Shown one piece after another: positions 1 to 6,138 of a DNA stretch of 8,540 nt; positions within the stretch are counted from its first letter, which is position 1, and each line of letters starts with the position of its first letter. Position numbers and translations under genes: made by a program. The notes beneath the pieces are model-generated. The model was not told the origin of the DNA, did no database searches, and worked only from the letters and a program-made list of their open reading frames with translations. The DNA is from an uncultured Collinsella sp. (lineage in GTDB: Bacteria > Actinomycetota > Coriobacteriia > Coriobacteriales > Coriobacteriaceae), in assembly GCA_958405195.1 (NCBI GenBank), contig CATYDM010000059.1, positions 1 through 8,540 of the forward strand, read 5' to 3'.

Positions 1-33
1 GCGGTCCAAGAAATCGTCCGCACCCCCGTTTAG
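1..33 (+). CDS. Possible C-terminal end of an upstream gene (partial)
   Basis: Frame 1 is open from the window edge and reads AVQEIVRTPV before a TAG stop at 31-33. A hairpin that could end its transcript follows at 77-115. The fragment is too short for any family call. Two of its ten codons (CAA, GAA) are not the ones the neighbouring genes prefer, and the other two frames are also open for short stretches, so this may not be coding. Confidence 0.25.
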   Translation, partial: AVQEIVRTPV

Positions 34-76
34 GGGTCTGAGGCCTCTATTTAGGAACTATTTCACCGCAATCGCC

Positions 77-115
77 AAGTGATCCGTTTTCCTCCGTCCC
101 CAGCGGATCACTTTT
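77..115 (+). terminator. Hairpin terminator upstream of the EamA gene
   Basis: AAGTGATCCG (77-86) and CGGATCACTT (104-113) form a perfect 10-bp stem around a 17-nt loop. The last two T of the stem run into TT, giving four T in a row. It probably ends an upstream rightward transcript and insulates the EamA promoter that starts about 20 nt later. The short T-run makes it a moderate call. Before it, 22-37 holds a small ACCCC/GGGGT hairpin and 40-47 the palindrome GAGGCCTC, both of unknown meaning. Confidence 0.6.
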
Positions 116-134
116 CCGTTCGCCGATTTGTGTC

Positions 135-163
135 TTGAAAAATGTATATAACGACTATAACGT
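135..163 (+). promoter_or_regulatory. Promoter of the EamA gene with two operator-like half-sites
   Basis: A candidate -35 TTGAAA (135-140) is followed by a candidate -10 TATAAC (156-161); the 15-nt spacer is short. The region contains TATAACG twice, 9 bp apart (147-153 and 156-162). The second lies in the octamer TATAACGT (156-163), whose complement ACGTTATA is found at 1432-1439 and 7574-7581. GTATATAACG (144-153) is the exact reverse complement of 7575-7584 in front of the GntR gene. A repressor bound here would cover the -10 region. The GT-N5-AC outline is compatible with HutC-type GntR operators. Binding by the regulator at 7624-8343 is inferred. Confidence 0.55.
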
Positions 164-202
164 AGTGTGAAACATATTGGAAACAATACCGAGGAGGCTG
201 CG

Positions 203-1285
203 TTGAAGAAAAGCAATCTGGGCTATGTGCTGGTGCTGATCGCCGCGCTTATGTGGGGCAGCATCGGAATCTTTGTAAACGGCATCTCGGCCATGGGCGT
301 TTCGTCCCAGAGCATGGCTGCCTTTCGCTTGTTGGTCGGAGCGCTTATCTTGGCGCCGGTCCTGATGTTTATGGGCTGCCGTCCGGGTGAGGGGTCTACC
401 GTGGCTCAGGGTCCGCTGGCACTGTTCAAGGCAAGCCCTAAAGAGCTTGTTCCCTGCGCGCTTGTCGGTATCGTCGGTCTGGCCGCCGCCAACACCTGCT
501 ATTACGAGTGCATGGGCGAGGTGGGCATGTCCACGGCCTCGGTGCTGCTCTATACCTCGCCGGTGTTTGGCGTCGTGCTCGGCCGCGTGCTTTATCGCGA
601 GGACGTGACCCCCAACAAGCTCGTTGCCATCGCTTTTAACATAGGTGGCTGTGTACTTGCAGTGACCAATGGCGACCTTTCCGGTTTCCATTTTTCGGTT
701 TGGGGCGTCACGTCGGGCGTGATTGCAGGCTTTTGTGGGGCGTCGCTCGCGGTGTTTAGCCGGATAGCAACCAAGACGGTCCACCCGCTGGCCGTCACGT
801 TTTGGGGTTTTGTTTTTGGCGGTGCGGTTATGGCAGCTATCGCGGCTCCGTGGCCGGATGTCGCCGCGGCAATGTCGCCACAGCTGCTGCTGCTGTTCCT
901 TGGCTTTGGACTCATCCCCACAGCCGTGGCTTACATCTTATATATGCAGGGTCTGTCCATGGGGCTCGAGACGTCGAAAGTTCCCGTCGTAATGTCTTTC
1001 GAGACGGTCGTCACCGTACTGGTGGGCATTGGTGTCTACGCCGAGCCCGCCGGCGCGATTAAAGTCCTGGGCATCGTGCTGGTGCTCGCGTCCATCCTGA
1101 TTATGAACACCGACTTCTCCAAGCTGCGCAACAGTGTGTTTGTCGGTCATGTCATTGAGAGCATGACCTTTAAGCCCAACGCGTGGTGGACCGAAAAATC
1201 TCAGGACATGGATCTGTTTAAGGAACGCACCGGCATTGCGCTGGAACCCACCGTACAGGAAAGCCCCTGGTACTTCGTGCGATAG
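203..1285 (+). CDS. EamA/DMT-family transporter with C-terminal extension
   Basis: This is an integral membrane protein of the drug/metabolite transporter superfamily, whose members often export amino acids or other small metabolites. I chose the TTG start at 203 because GAGGAGG (191-197) lies 5 nt before it; this gives 360 aa. An in-frame GTG at 167 has no ribosome site and lies close to the predicted transcription start. Two EamA repeats of about five hydrophobic helices each are visible (about residues 5-153 and 165-302). The first opens with the family-like stretch LIAALMWGSIGIFVNGISA, and the second ends with IPTAVAYILYMQGL and a helix near 286-301. Members usually stop soon after helix ten, but this one continues with about 55 hydrophilic residues (305-360, ending SPWYFVR). 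Its promoter shares an operator-like motif with the PTS operon and the GntR gene, so export of a pathway product such as a freed amino acid is a fair guess. The substrate cannot be read from sequence. Confidence 0.88.
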   Translation: MKKSNLGYVLVLIAALMWGSIGIFVNGISAMGVSSQSMAAFRLLVGALILAPVLMFMGCRPGEGSTVAQGPLALFKASPKELVPCALVGIVGLAAANTCYYECMGEVGMSTASVLLYTSPVFGVVLGRVLYREDVTPNKLVAIAFNIGGCVLAVTNGDLSGFHFSVWGVTSGVIAGFCGASLAVFSRIATKTVHPLAVTFWGFVFGGAVMAAIAAPWPDVAAAMSPQLLLLFLGFGLIPTAVAYILYMQGLSMGLETSKVPVVMSFETVVTVLVGIGVYAEPAGAIKVLGIVLVLASILIMNTDFSKLRNSVFVGHVIESMTFKPNAWWTEKSQDMDLFKERTGIALEPTVQESPWYFVR

Positions 1286-1399
1286 GGGATTGCGCGCAGG
1301 GTCTGACCTGGGGTTATCCAGCTAGCGCCGGCCTACCCAGCCAAACGTTTCGAGTACGTTAAACCCGTCAACGGTCGATTTTCACCCGCGAACGGTCTT

Positions 1400-1451
1400 T
1401 ATACTAATTAGCAATATAAGCAACGTATAAGACGTTATAATGACCATAACG
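1400..1451 (+). promoter_or_regulatory. Promoter and operator region of the PTS-deglycase operon
   Basis: A perfect -10 hexamer TATAAT lies at 1436-1441, about 30 nt before the first PTS gene; no good -35 sits at 17 nt, which suits an activated or weak promoter. An alternative -10, TATACT, lies at 1400-1405. The TATAAT overlaps the octamer ACGTTATA (1432-1439), which starts an inverted repeat CGTTAT (1433-1438) / ATAACG (1446-1451) with a 7-nt spacer. A related AACGTATAAG lies at 1422-1431. This arrangement suits a dimeric repressor blocking RNA polymerase. The rest of the 1286-1399 gap shows no clear terminator for the EamA gene. Confidence 0.6.
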
Positions 1452-1467
1452 AAAAGGAGGAGGCAAG

Positions 1468-2391
1468 ATGAATCAGATCATTCTCGCATCTCATGGCGGC
1501 CTGGCCGCAGGCGCCAAAGACACGCTCGAGATGGTTCTCGGCGACGTGTCGAACGTCCACGTCGTGTCGCTTGCTCGTGACGACAAGGAGCCCATCACCA
1601 ACAAGGTGGACGCCATGATCGCCACGTTCAACGCGGACGACACCGTCTATGTGCTGACCGATATGCTCGGCAGCTCGGTCAACAACAACATGGTCGAGCT
1701 TTCCAAGAACGGCACGAAGTTCACGGTTGTCAGCGGTTTCAATATTCCGCTGGCGCTGACGCTCGCTATGAGCCCCGCCCCCATCAAGGGTGCCGAGCTC
1801 GCGGCCCTCATCAACGAGGCCCGCACCGGTCTGACCAACCCCAATGCACCGGTCGAGGCTGCCGCGGCTCCCGCCAAGAAGGCCAAGGCGCCCCGTCACA
1901 GCTCCGGTCCCGCCAAGATCGTCCTCGCACGCCTTGACTACCGTCTGCTGCACGGCCAGGTCGTCTTTACCTGGACCACCAAGGTTCAGGCCGAGCGCAT
2001 CATCGTCGTTGACAACGCTGCCGCCAACGATGACATCAAGAAGGGTGCTCTTAAGCTGGCCAAGCCTCAGGGCGTGCGCCTGAACGTCTTCACCGTCGAG
2101 CGTGCCCTCGCCAAGATGGACAAGCTCAACACCCTCGGCGAGCGCGTCATGTTCGTCTTTGGCAACACTGCCGAGATGCTGCAGTTCTGCCAGGGCTACA
2201 AGCTCGACGCCATCAACCTGGGCGCCACCGCCAACCACGACGGTGCCGATCAGGTCGGCGGCAAGGACAGCTCCGTCTTCCTCGACGCCACCCAGAAGGC
2301 CGACGTCAATCAGCTGCTCGACATGGGCATCAAGCTCTATGTTCAGCAGACCCCTACGTATCAGAGCGTCGACATCGACGCCAAGCTGTAA
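1468..2391 (+). CDS. PTS mannose-family EIIA-EIIB fusion protein
   Basis: This is the cytoplasmic phosphotransfer subunit of a mannose/fructose/sorbose-family PTS permease. It passes phosphate from HPr through EIIA and EIIB to the sugar during uptake. At 307 aa it is a two-domain fusion like ManX. The EIIA domain covers about residues 1-125 with phospho-His at His9 (LASHGG). An Ala/Pro/Lys-rich linker covers about 126-149. The EIIB domain covers about 150-307 with the signature RLDYRLLHGQV, where His162 is the phospho-acceptor. AAGGAGGAGG (1454-1463) fixes the ATG at 1468. It is the first gene of the operon, 36 nt before the EIIC gene. Homologous systems for glucoselysine/fructoselysine (GfrA, GfrB) have separate IIA and IIB proteins, so the fusion is a difference. 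Family assignment is firm; substrate comes from the deglycase context. EI and HPr must be encoded elsewhere. Confidence 0.93.
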   Translation: MNQIILASHGGLAAGAKDTLEMVLGDVSNVHVVSLARDDKEPITNKVDAMIATFNADDTVYVLTDMLGSSVNNNMVELSKNGTKFTVVSGFNIPLALTLAMSPAPIKGAELAALINEARTGLTNPNAPVEAAAAPAKKAKAPRHSSGPAKIVLARLDYRLLHGQVVFTWTTKVQAERIIVVDNAAANDDIKKGALKLAKPQGVRLNVFTVERALAKMDKLNTLGERVMFVFGNTAEMLQFCQGYKLDAINLGATANHDGADQVGGKDSSVFLDATQKADVNQLLDMGIKLYVQQTPTYQSVDIDAKL

Positions 2392-2396
2392 TCAAC

Positions 2397-2410
2397 CAGG
2401 CTTTTGCCTG
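2397..2410 (+). other. Small intercistronic hairpin between EIIAB and EIIC genes
   Basis: CAGGC (2397-2401) and GCCTG (2406-2410) pair perfectly around a TTTT loop in the 36-nt gap, just before the EIIC ribosome site (AAAGGAG, 2415-2421). No T-run follows, so it is not a terminator. It may affect mRNA stability or translation, or it may be chance. Confidence 0.4.
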
Positions 2411-2427
2411 ACTGAAAGGAGAAGGGT

Positions 2428-3222
2428 ATGAATACGTTCATCAGTGCGGTGCTCGTCGGCCTCGTCGGCGTGTTCTGCATGTGGGACTCCCGCCTGCTCG
2501 GTCGTCTTAACTTCGAGCAGCCCCTCGTTGGCGCTACGCTCGTCGGTCTGCTGCTGGGCGATGTGCCCACCGGCCTTGCCGTCGGTGCCGCCGTCGAGCT
2601 CGTGTCCATGGGCCTGGTGCAGGTCGGCGCCGCCGTTCCGCCCGATATGGTCCTGGGCGGCATCGTGGCCGCTGCCTTTGCGTGCCTGACCGATGCTTCC
2701 GCCGAGACCGCCATGACGATCGCCATCCCGGTCGCCGTCCTGGGTCAGCTTCTCGGTATCGTGTTCCGTTCCATCATCGCCGCCCTCACCCATGTGGCAG
2801 ATAGCGCGATCGATAACGGAAAGTTCAAGACCGCCTGCCGTATGCACATCTGCGCCGGCTCCGGTCTGTACGCTGTCATGTACTTCCTGCCGATCTTCCT
2901 CGCCGTCTTTGTTGGCACCGACCTGGTTCAGGCCATCGTCAACATGGTTCCCGAGTGGCTGTCCACTGGTCTTAACGTTTCGACCAAGATCATGACCGCC
3001 TACGGCTTGGCCCTGCTGCTCACCATGATGATCAAGAAGGGTATGACTCCGTTCCTGTTCATCGGTTTCCTGCTCGCCGCTTACCTCAACCTGTCCGTCA
3101 TCGCGGTCGCTCTGATCGGTGTGTGCCTGGCTGTCGTCTTCATGGGCTTCAAGTTCAACGGTTCCCATGCAGCCGCCGGTGTCGATTCCGACTATGATCC
3201 GCTCGAAGACGACGAAGACTAA
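2428..3222 (+). CDS. PTS mannose-family EIIC membrane subunit
   Basis: This is one of the two membrane subunits that form the sugar channel of a mannose-family PTS. The 264-aa protein is almost entirely hydrophobic, with segments near residues 3-20, 30-60, 65-90, 95-120, 140-172, 190-210 and 212-240, matching the length and pattern of EIIC (ManY/SorA type). The stretch LLLGDVPTGLAVGAAVELVS (38-57) is typical of the family. It ends in a strongly acidic tail (DSDYDPLEDDED). The ATG at 2428 follows AAAGGAG (2415-2421). Its TAA stop overlaps the AAGGAGG ribosome site of the EIID gene, so the two are probably translationally coupled. The family is certain from the protein and its neighbours; the transported sugar derivative is inferred. 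Confidence 0.93.
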   Translation: MNTFISAVLVGLVGVFCMWDSRLLGRLNFEQPLVGATLVGLLLGDVPTGLAVGAAVELVSMGLVQVGAAVPPDMVLGGIVAAAFACLTDASAETAMTIAIPVAVLGQLLGIVFRSIIAALTHVADSAIDNGKFKTACRMHICAGSGLYAVMYFLPIFLAVFVGTDLVQAIVNMVPEWLSTGLNVSTKIMTAYGLALLLTMMIKKGMTPFLFIGFLLAAYLNLSVIAVALIGVCLAVVFMGFKFNGSHAAAGVDSDYDPLEDDED

Positions 3223-3235
3223 GGAGGAACACACT

Positions 3236-4069
3236 ATGGCAACCGCAACCAAGGACGTGTCCCTGAACAAGAAGGTCAGCCAGTTCTTCTGGCGCTCCTG
3301 GGCCATCCAGGCCTCTTGGAACTACGAGCGTCAGATGAACATGGGCTTCCTCTACGGCATGGTTCCCACGCTCGATCGCCTCTATCCGGATGAGTCCGAC
3401 CCCAAGCAGCTCGCTGCTAAGAAAGAGGCTTACCACCGTCACATGGCGTTCTACAACTGCACCCCGCAGACGAGTGCTTTCATCCTGGGCCTCGCCGCCT
3501 CCATGGAGGAGGAGTACGCCAAGGATCCCGAGAACTTCGATCCCGATTCGATCAACGCGGTCAAGACCTCCCTCATGGGTCCGCTTTCCGGCATCGGTGA
3601 CTCCTTCTTCCAGGGCACCATCCGCGTTATCGCCTTTGGCCTGGGCGTTCAGCTGGCCCAGCAGGGCTCCATTATGGGCCCGATCCTGGCCATGCTCATC
3701 TCCATCGTCCCCTCTGTGCTGATCACTTGGTTCGCAGCCAAGATGGGCTATCAGGGCGGCCACAAGTACCTGAGCAAGCTTCAGGGCGGCGACCTCATGG
3801 AGAAGCTCATGTATGTCTGCGGCATCGTGGGTCTTATGTCCGTGGGCGGCATGATCGCTACGCTGATCGGCGCCACCACCCCGCTGCAGTTCGCTGAGGG
3901 CACTGTCGTGATCCAGGATATCCTGGACGGCATGATGCCCCAGATGATCTCCCTTGGCCTCACTGGCCTTATGTACTGGCTCATCAAGAAGAACGTCAAC
4001 ACCGGTTGGCTTCTCGTGATCGCCATCGTGGGCGGCATCGCCCTCTCCGCGGCCGGCATCCTGGCCTAG
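3236..4069 (+). CDS. PTS mannose-family EIID membrane subunit
   Basis: This is the second membrane subunit of the permease and works with EIIC. The 277-aa product carries EIID hallmarks: an amphipathic N-terminus with SWNYERQMNMGF (27-38), the MAFYNCTPQTSAFILGLAASM region (70-90) and the signature KTSLMGPLSGIGDSFFQGTI (110-129). Several membrane segments follow (about 145-168, 191-213, 236-250 and 257-276). The ATG at 3236 is set by AAGGAGG (3221-3227), 8 nt upstream. The frame is open further upstream to 3119, but that part overlaps the EIIC gene and lacks a ribosome site. The gene is 13 nt after EIIC and is followed by a strong hairpin, so downstream expression may be lower than that of the transporter. 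Confidence 0.94.
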   Translation: MATATKDVSLNKKVSQFFWRSWAIQASWNYERQMNMGFLYGMVPTLDRLYPDESDPKQLAAKKEAYHRHMAFYNCTPQTSAFILGLAASMEEEYAKDPENFDPDSINAVKTSLMGPLSGIGDSFFQGTIRVIAFGLGVQLAQQGSIMGPILAMLISIVPSVLITWFAAKMGYQGGHKYLSKLQGGDLMEKLMYVCGIVGLMSVGGMIATLIGATTPLQFAEGTVVIQDILDGMMPQMISLGLTGLMYWLIKKNVNTGWLLVIAIVGGIALSAAGILA

Positions 4070-4099
4070 TCGCGACCAAGCGTCTAACCGCTTTCCCCG

Positions 4100-4138
4100 G
4101 GGAGCCTGCCTGACATCCCATACCCCAGGCAGGCTTCC
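4100..4138 (+). terminator. Strong hairpin after the EIID gene, partial terminator or mRNA stabiliser
   Basis: AGCCTGCCTG (4103-4112) and CAGGCAGGCT (4126-4135) form a perfect 10-bp stem, extended by a G-T wobble and two G-C pairs to 13 bp (4100-4112/4126-4138), with a 13-nt loop. No T-run follows. It sits between the permease genes and the deglycase gene, so read-through, RNA processing or protection of the upstream 3' end are all possible. Confidence 0.55.
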
Positions 4139-4147
4139 ATTCCCAAA

Positions 4148-4178
4148 ATGTGACAATGGGACAGCTCCTTTGTCACAT
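4148..4178. repeat. Inverted repeat in the leader of the deglycase gene
   Basis: ATGTGACAA (4148-4156) and TTGTCACAT (4170-4178) are perfect 9-bp arms. Inside, G4158-G4160 can pair with T4166-C4168, leaving a 5-nt loop. It lies in the 199-nt gap between EIID and the deglycase, which also contains the palindrome CGAGCGCTCG (4221-4230). It may be an RNA hairpin, a protein-binding site or a copy of a dispersed repeat. The 13-nt gap between the TGTGA and TCACA motifs is filled out by longer arms, so it does not fit a CRP site. No second full copy is visible in this window. Confidence 0.6.
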
Positions 4179-4268
4179 CCTCAACGGGCCGGTGACTCGG
4201 TCCAAATCACGGTAACCCTGCGAGCGCTCGGCAATGTGGCGCCGCAAAAATCGAAAGGAATGTGTCAG

Positions 4269-5252
4269 ATGTACGAGATCGACCTTAACCTCCCTAAGCA
4301 GATCGTCGCTGACGTCCTGTCCAACCACGAGATCCACAGCGTCGCCTTCGTCGGCTGCGGTGCTTCCATGTCCGACCTTTACCCCGCCAAGTACTTCCTG
4401 GCCAACAACACGGACAAGCTGAACGTTCAGATCTTCACCGCTAACGAGTTCAACTACGACACGCCTTCCTGGGTCAACGAGCACACCTTCGTGATCACCT
4501 GCTCCCTCGGTGGCTCCACGCCCGAGACCGTCGAGGCCAACAAGACCGCCAAGAAGCACAACTGCCCGGTCGTCTCCCTCACCAACAAGGCTGGCTCCGC
4601 TCTGACCGTCGACGCTGACTACGTCATCGTTCACGGCTTCCACGCCAACTTCGCTGCCAAGTGCGAGAAGCCCGGCTACGCCATCGCTCTTGCTGTTGAG
4701 ATCCTTCAGCAGACCGAGGGCTATGACCACTACGAGGACATGATCACCGGCCTCACCAACGTCTTCGAGCTCTGCGAGAACGCCGCTCAGCACTGCAAGA
4801 AGCTCGCCAAGAAGTTCGCCGAGGACTTCAAGGACGACAAGATGATCTACTTCATGGCTTCCGGTGCCTCCGAGAAGATGGCTTATTCTCACGCCGCCTT
4901 CCTGTTCACCGAGATGCAGTGGATCGACGCCGCCGCCTACAACACCGGTGAGTATTTCCACGGCCCGTTCGAGGTTTCCACCGAGGGTAAGCCCTACGTC
5001 TTCTTCATGTCCGATGGCGCCACCCGTCCGATGGACGCCCGCGCCCTCACCTTCCTTGAGCGCATGGGCGCCAAGGTCGCTCTGATCGACTCCAAGGACT
5101 ACGGCCTGGCTGACGCCGTGCCCGCGAGCGTCGTCACCTACTTCAACCCGCTGCTGCACCTCGCCGTTATGCGCGAGTACGGCAACCAGATCGCCGAGGC
5201 CCGTCAGCATCCGCTGACCATGCGTCGCTACATGTGGAAGCTTTCCTACTAA
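4269..5252 (+). CDS. frlB: SIS-domain sugar-phosphate deglycase (fructoselysine-6-phosphate deglycase-like)
   Basis: This cytoplasmic enzyme probably cleaves a phosphorylated Amadori compound, such as fructoselysine 6-phosphate, into glucose 6-phosphate and the free amine. It is 327 aa, close to the 325-340 aa of FrlB/GfrF/FraB. Two SIS domains are visible: about 15-150, with VGCGAS (28-33) and the phosphosugar-binding stretch SLGGSTPETV (79-88), and about 180-327. NTGEYFHGPFE (225-235) matches the deglycase active-site region; by analogy with FraB, Glu228 and His231 are candidates for catalysis. The C-terminus HPLTMRRYMWKLSY resembles this group. The ATG at 4269 has AAAGGA 9 nt upstream; an ATG at 4260 abuts that site. 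Following four PTS domains and lacking a FrlD-type kinase, it fits a PTS-phosphorylated substrate. A glucoselysine-type (GfrE/GfrF) or fructose-asparagine (FraB) substrate cannot be excluded. Confidence 0.85.
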   Translation: MYEIDLNLPKQIVADVLSNHEIHSVAFVGCGASMSDLYPAKYFLANNTDKLNVQIFTANEFNYDTPSWVNEHTFVITCSLGGSTPETVEANKTAKKHNCPVVSLTNKAGSALTVDADYVIVHGFHANFAAKCEKPGYAIALAVEILQQTEGYDHYEDMITGLTNVFELCENAAQHCKKLAKKFAEDFKDDKMIYFMASGASEKMAYSHAAFLFTEMQWIDAAAYNTGEYFHGPFEVSTEGKPYVFFMSDGATRPMDARALTFLERMGAKVALIDSKDYGLADAVPASVVTYFNPLLHLAVMREYGNQIAEARQHPLTMRRYMWKLSY

Positions 5253-5286
5253 TCACAAGTAAGTAGACCTTACGGGTTGATTGAGA

Positions 5287-5318
5287 GGGGATGGGGTTTG
5301 CGCCCCATCCCCTTTTTT
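5287..5318 (+). terminator. Intrinsic terminator of the PTS-deglycase operon
   Basis: GGGGATGGGG (5287-5296) pairs perfectly with CCCCATCCCC (5303-5312) around a 6-nt loop, followed by six T (5313-5318). This is a canonical rho-independent terminator 34 nt after the deglycase stop. It separates the HAD gene from the operon. Confidence 0.95.
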
Positions 5319-5352
5319 GCTCTGGGGAGGGCGTGTCTGTCGCGTCGCAAAT

Positions 5353-5396
5353 CCCAGATAAAACCTACCAAAATAAACCTGTCCCTTTTTGGCAGG
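5353..5396. repeat. Fold-back repeat, copy 1 (before the HAD gene)
   Basis: Positions 5353-5395 match 7488-7530 at 39 of 43 bases; the first 22 bases are identical. The arms CCTACCAAAA (5364-5373) and TTTTGGCAGG (5387-5396) pair with one mismatch. The copy runs straight into the ribosome site of the HAD gene. On the minus strand the stem would be followed by TTTTATCT, so it could act as a weak leftward terminator. A short dispersed intergenic repeat is the simplest reading. Confidence 0.75.
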
Positions 5397-5411
5397 TGGG
5401 AGGAGATGCGT

Positions 5412-6041
5412 ATGATCAAGGCAGTGCTGTTTGACATGGACGGCGTGCTGGTCGATACCGAGTGGTTCTACAACCGTCGTCGCGTGGCGTTTATGGAGGA
5501 GAAGGGCTTTCACTTTGACGAGATCCCCGATCTTTCGGGGTCTAACGAGCCCGCCATTTGGAAGTCGCTGGTACCTGACGATGTTGAGCTGCGCGAGCGC
5601 CTGCGCGTGGAGTACAAGCAGGTCTACAGCCCGGACCACCCCGTTCCGTATGCCGAGCTGCTCAACGAGCAGATGGAGCCGGTGATGCGTGAGCTGCATG
5701 AGCGTGGCGTGAAGTGTGCCATCGCGAGTTCGTCCTATCGCGAGTTGATCGACGAGCTGGTGGAGATTGCCGGTATCGCCGACGTGCTGGACTACACCAT
5801 CAGCGGTCACGAGTGCAGTGCGTTTAAGCCCGACCCCGAGATCTACCTGCGTGCCATGGAGGCGCTGGGGGTGGAGCCTGCCGAGTGCCTGGTTATCGAG
5901 GATTCGCCGTTGGGCATCGAGGCTGGTAAGCGCTCCGGCGCCCGCGTCCTGGCGCTGCGTCCGCACGAGGGTGTCAACCTCGATCAATCGCGAGCCGATG
6001 CCGTTATCGATAATCTGACCGACATTTTGGCCGCTTTGTAG
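5412..6041 (+). CDS. HAD-superfamily hydrolase, beta-phosphoglucomutase-like
   Basis: This is a cytoplasmic sugar-phosphate phosphatase or phosphomutase of the HAD superfamily (PGMB-like, with a helical cap). All four HAD motifs are present: FDMDGVLVD (7-15, nucleophile Asp8 and acid/base Asp10), the Ser cluster ASSS (105-108), Lys139 in FKPDPEIY, and the acidic pair Glu163-Asp164 in VIEDSPLGIEAG. The cap lies between about 16 and 85. At 209 aa it is normal for the family. I preferred ATG 5412 over ATG 5406 because GGGAGG (5398-5403) lies 8 nt before the former and almost abuts the latter. The gene follows the operon terminator and the fold-back repeat, so it may be transcribed separately or by read-through. 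Family members are promiscuous: it may dephosphorylate side products such as hexose phosphates or be unrelated to the pathway. The exact substrate is unknown. Confidence 0.88.
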   Translation: MIKAVLFDMDGVLVDTEWFYNRRRVAFMEEKGFHFDEIPDLSGSNEPAIWKSLVPDDVELRERLRVEYKQVYSPDHPVPYAELLNEQMEPVMRELHERGVKCAIASSSYRELIDELVEIAGIADVLDYTISGHECSAFKPDPEIYLRAMEALGVEPAECLVIEDSPLGIEAGKRSGARVLALRPHEGVNLDQSRADAVIDNLTDILAAL

Positions 6042-6049
6042 CGTCGATT

Positions 6050-6087
6050 CACCGCAAGAAGCACGGGTTCAAACGTTTTTTGCGGTG
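6050..6087 (+). terminator. Hairpin after the HAD gene
   Basis: Positions 6050-6062 pair with 6075-6087 over 13 bp (two G-T wobbles) with a 12-nt loop; the outer part is CACCGCAA/TTGCGGTG. The six-T run lies within the 3' arm, not after it, so it is not a textbook terminator. It starts 9 nt after the HAD stop and probably marks the transcript end. The loop ACGGGTTCAAAC looks like a tRNA T-loop, but no tRNA is present. Confidence 0.5.
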
Positions 6088-6138
6088 GACTGGCTCAATT
6101 CGGTTTCGATTTTGATCTGTTTGGCTTCGATTCGGGCT

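Noticed and set aside
3119..3235. Upstream in-frame extension of the EIID gene
   Set aside because: It overlaps the end of the EIIC gene, encodes a Ser/Pro-rich stretch unlike EIID, and lacks a ribosome site, whereas ATG 3236 has AAGGAGG at good spacing.
2392..4156. Long minus-strand open frames opposite the EIIC and EIID genes
   Set aside because: They give His/Asp/Gly-rich products without recognisable domains, overlap each other, and mirror strong + strand PTS genes.
4148..4178. CRP-like site (TGTGA and TCACA motifs)
   Set aside because: The two motifs are far more widely spaced than the 6 nt of a CRP site and belong to longer 9-bp arms.
4170..4268. Upstream in-frame extension of the deglycase gene
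   Set aside because: It would start with TTG inside a hairpin arm without a ribosome site; ATG 4269 gives the usual family length and has AAAGGA upstream.
4173..5210. A 345-codon open frame on the minus strand opposite the deglycase gene
   Set aside because: The + strand protein has clear SIS and deglycase motifs; the reverse frame gives a low-complexity Val/Leu/Gly/Asp-rich product typical of antisense frames in GC-rich genes.
5277..5411. Upstream in-frame extension of the HAD gene
   Set aside because: It would translate through the operon terminator and a dispersed repeat; the HAD motif starts right after ATG 5412, as normal for the family.
6050..6087. tRNA-like T-loop (GGGTTCAAAC) in the hairpin after the HAD gene
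   Set aside because: No acceptor, D or anticodon arms can be built around it.
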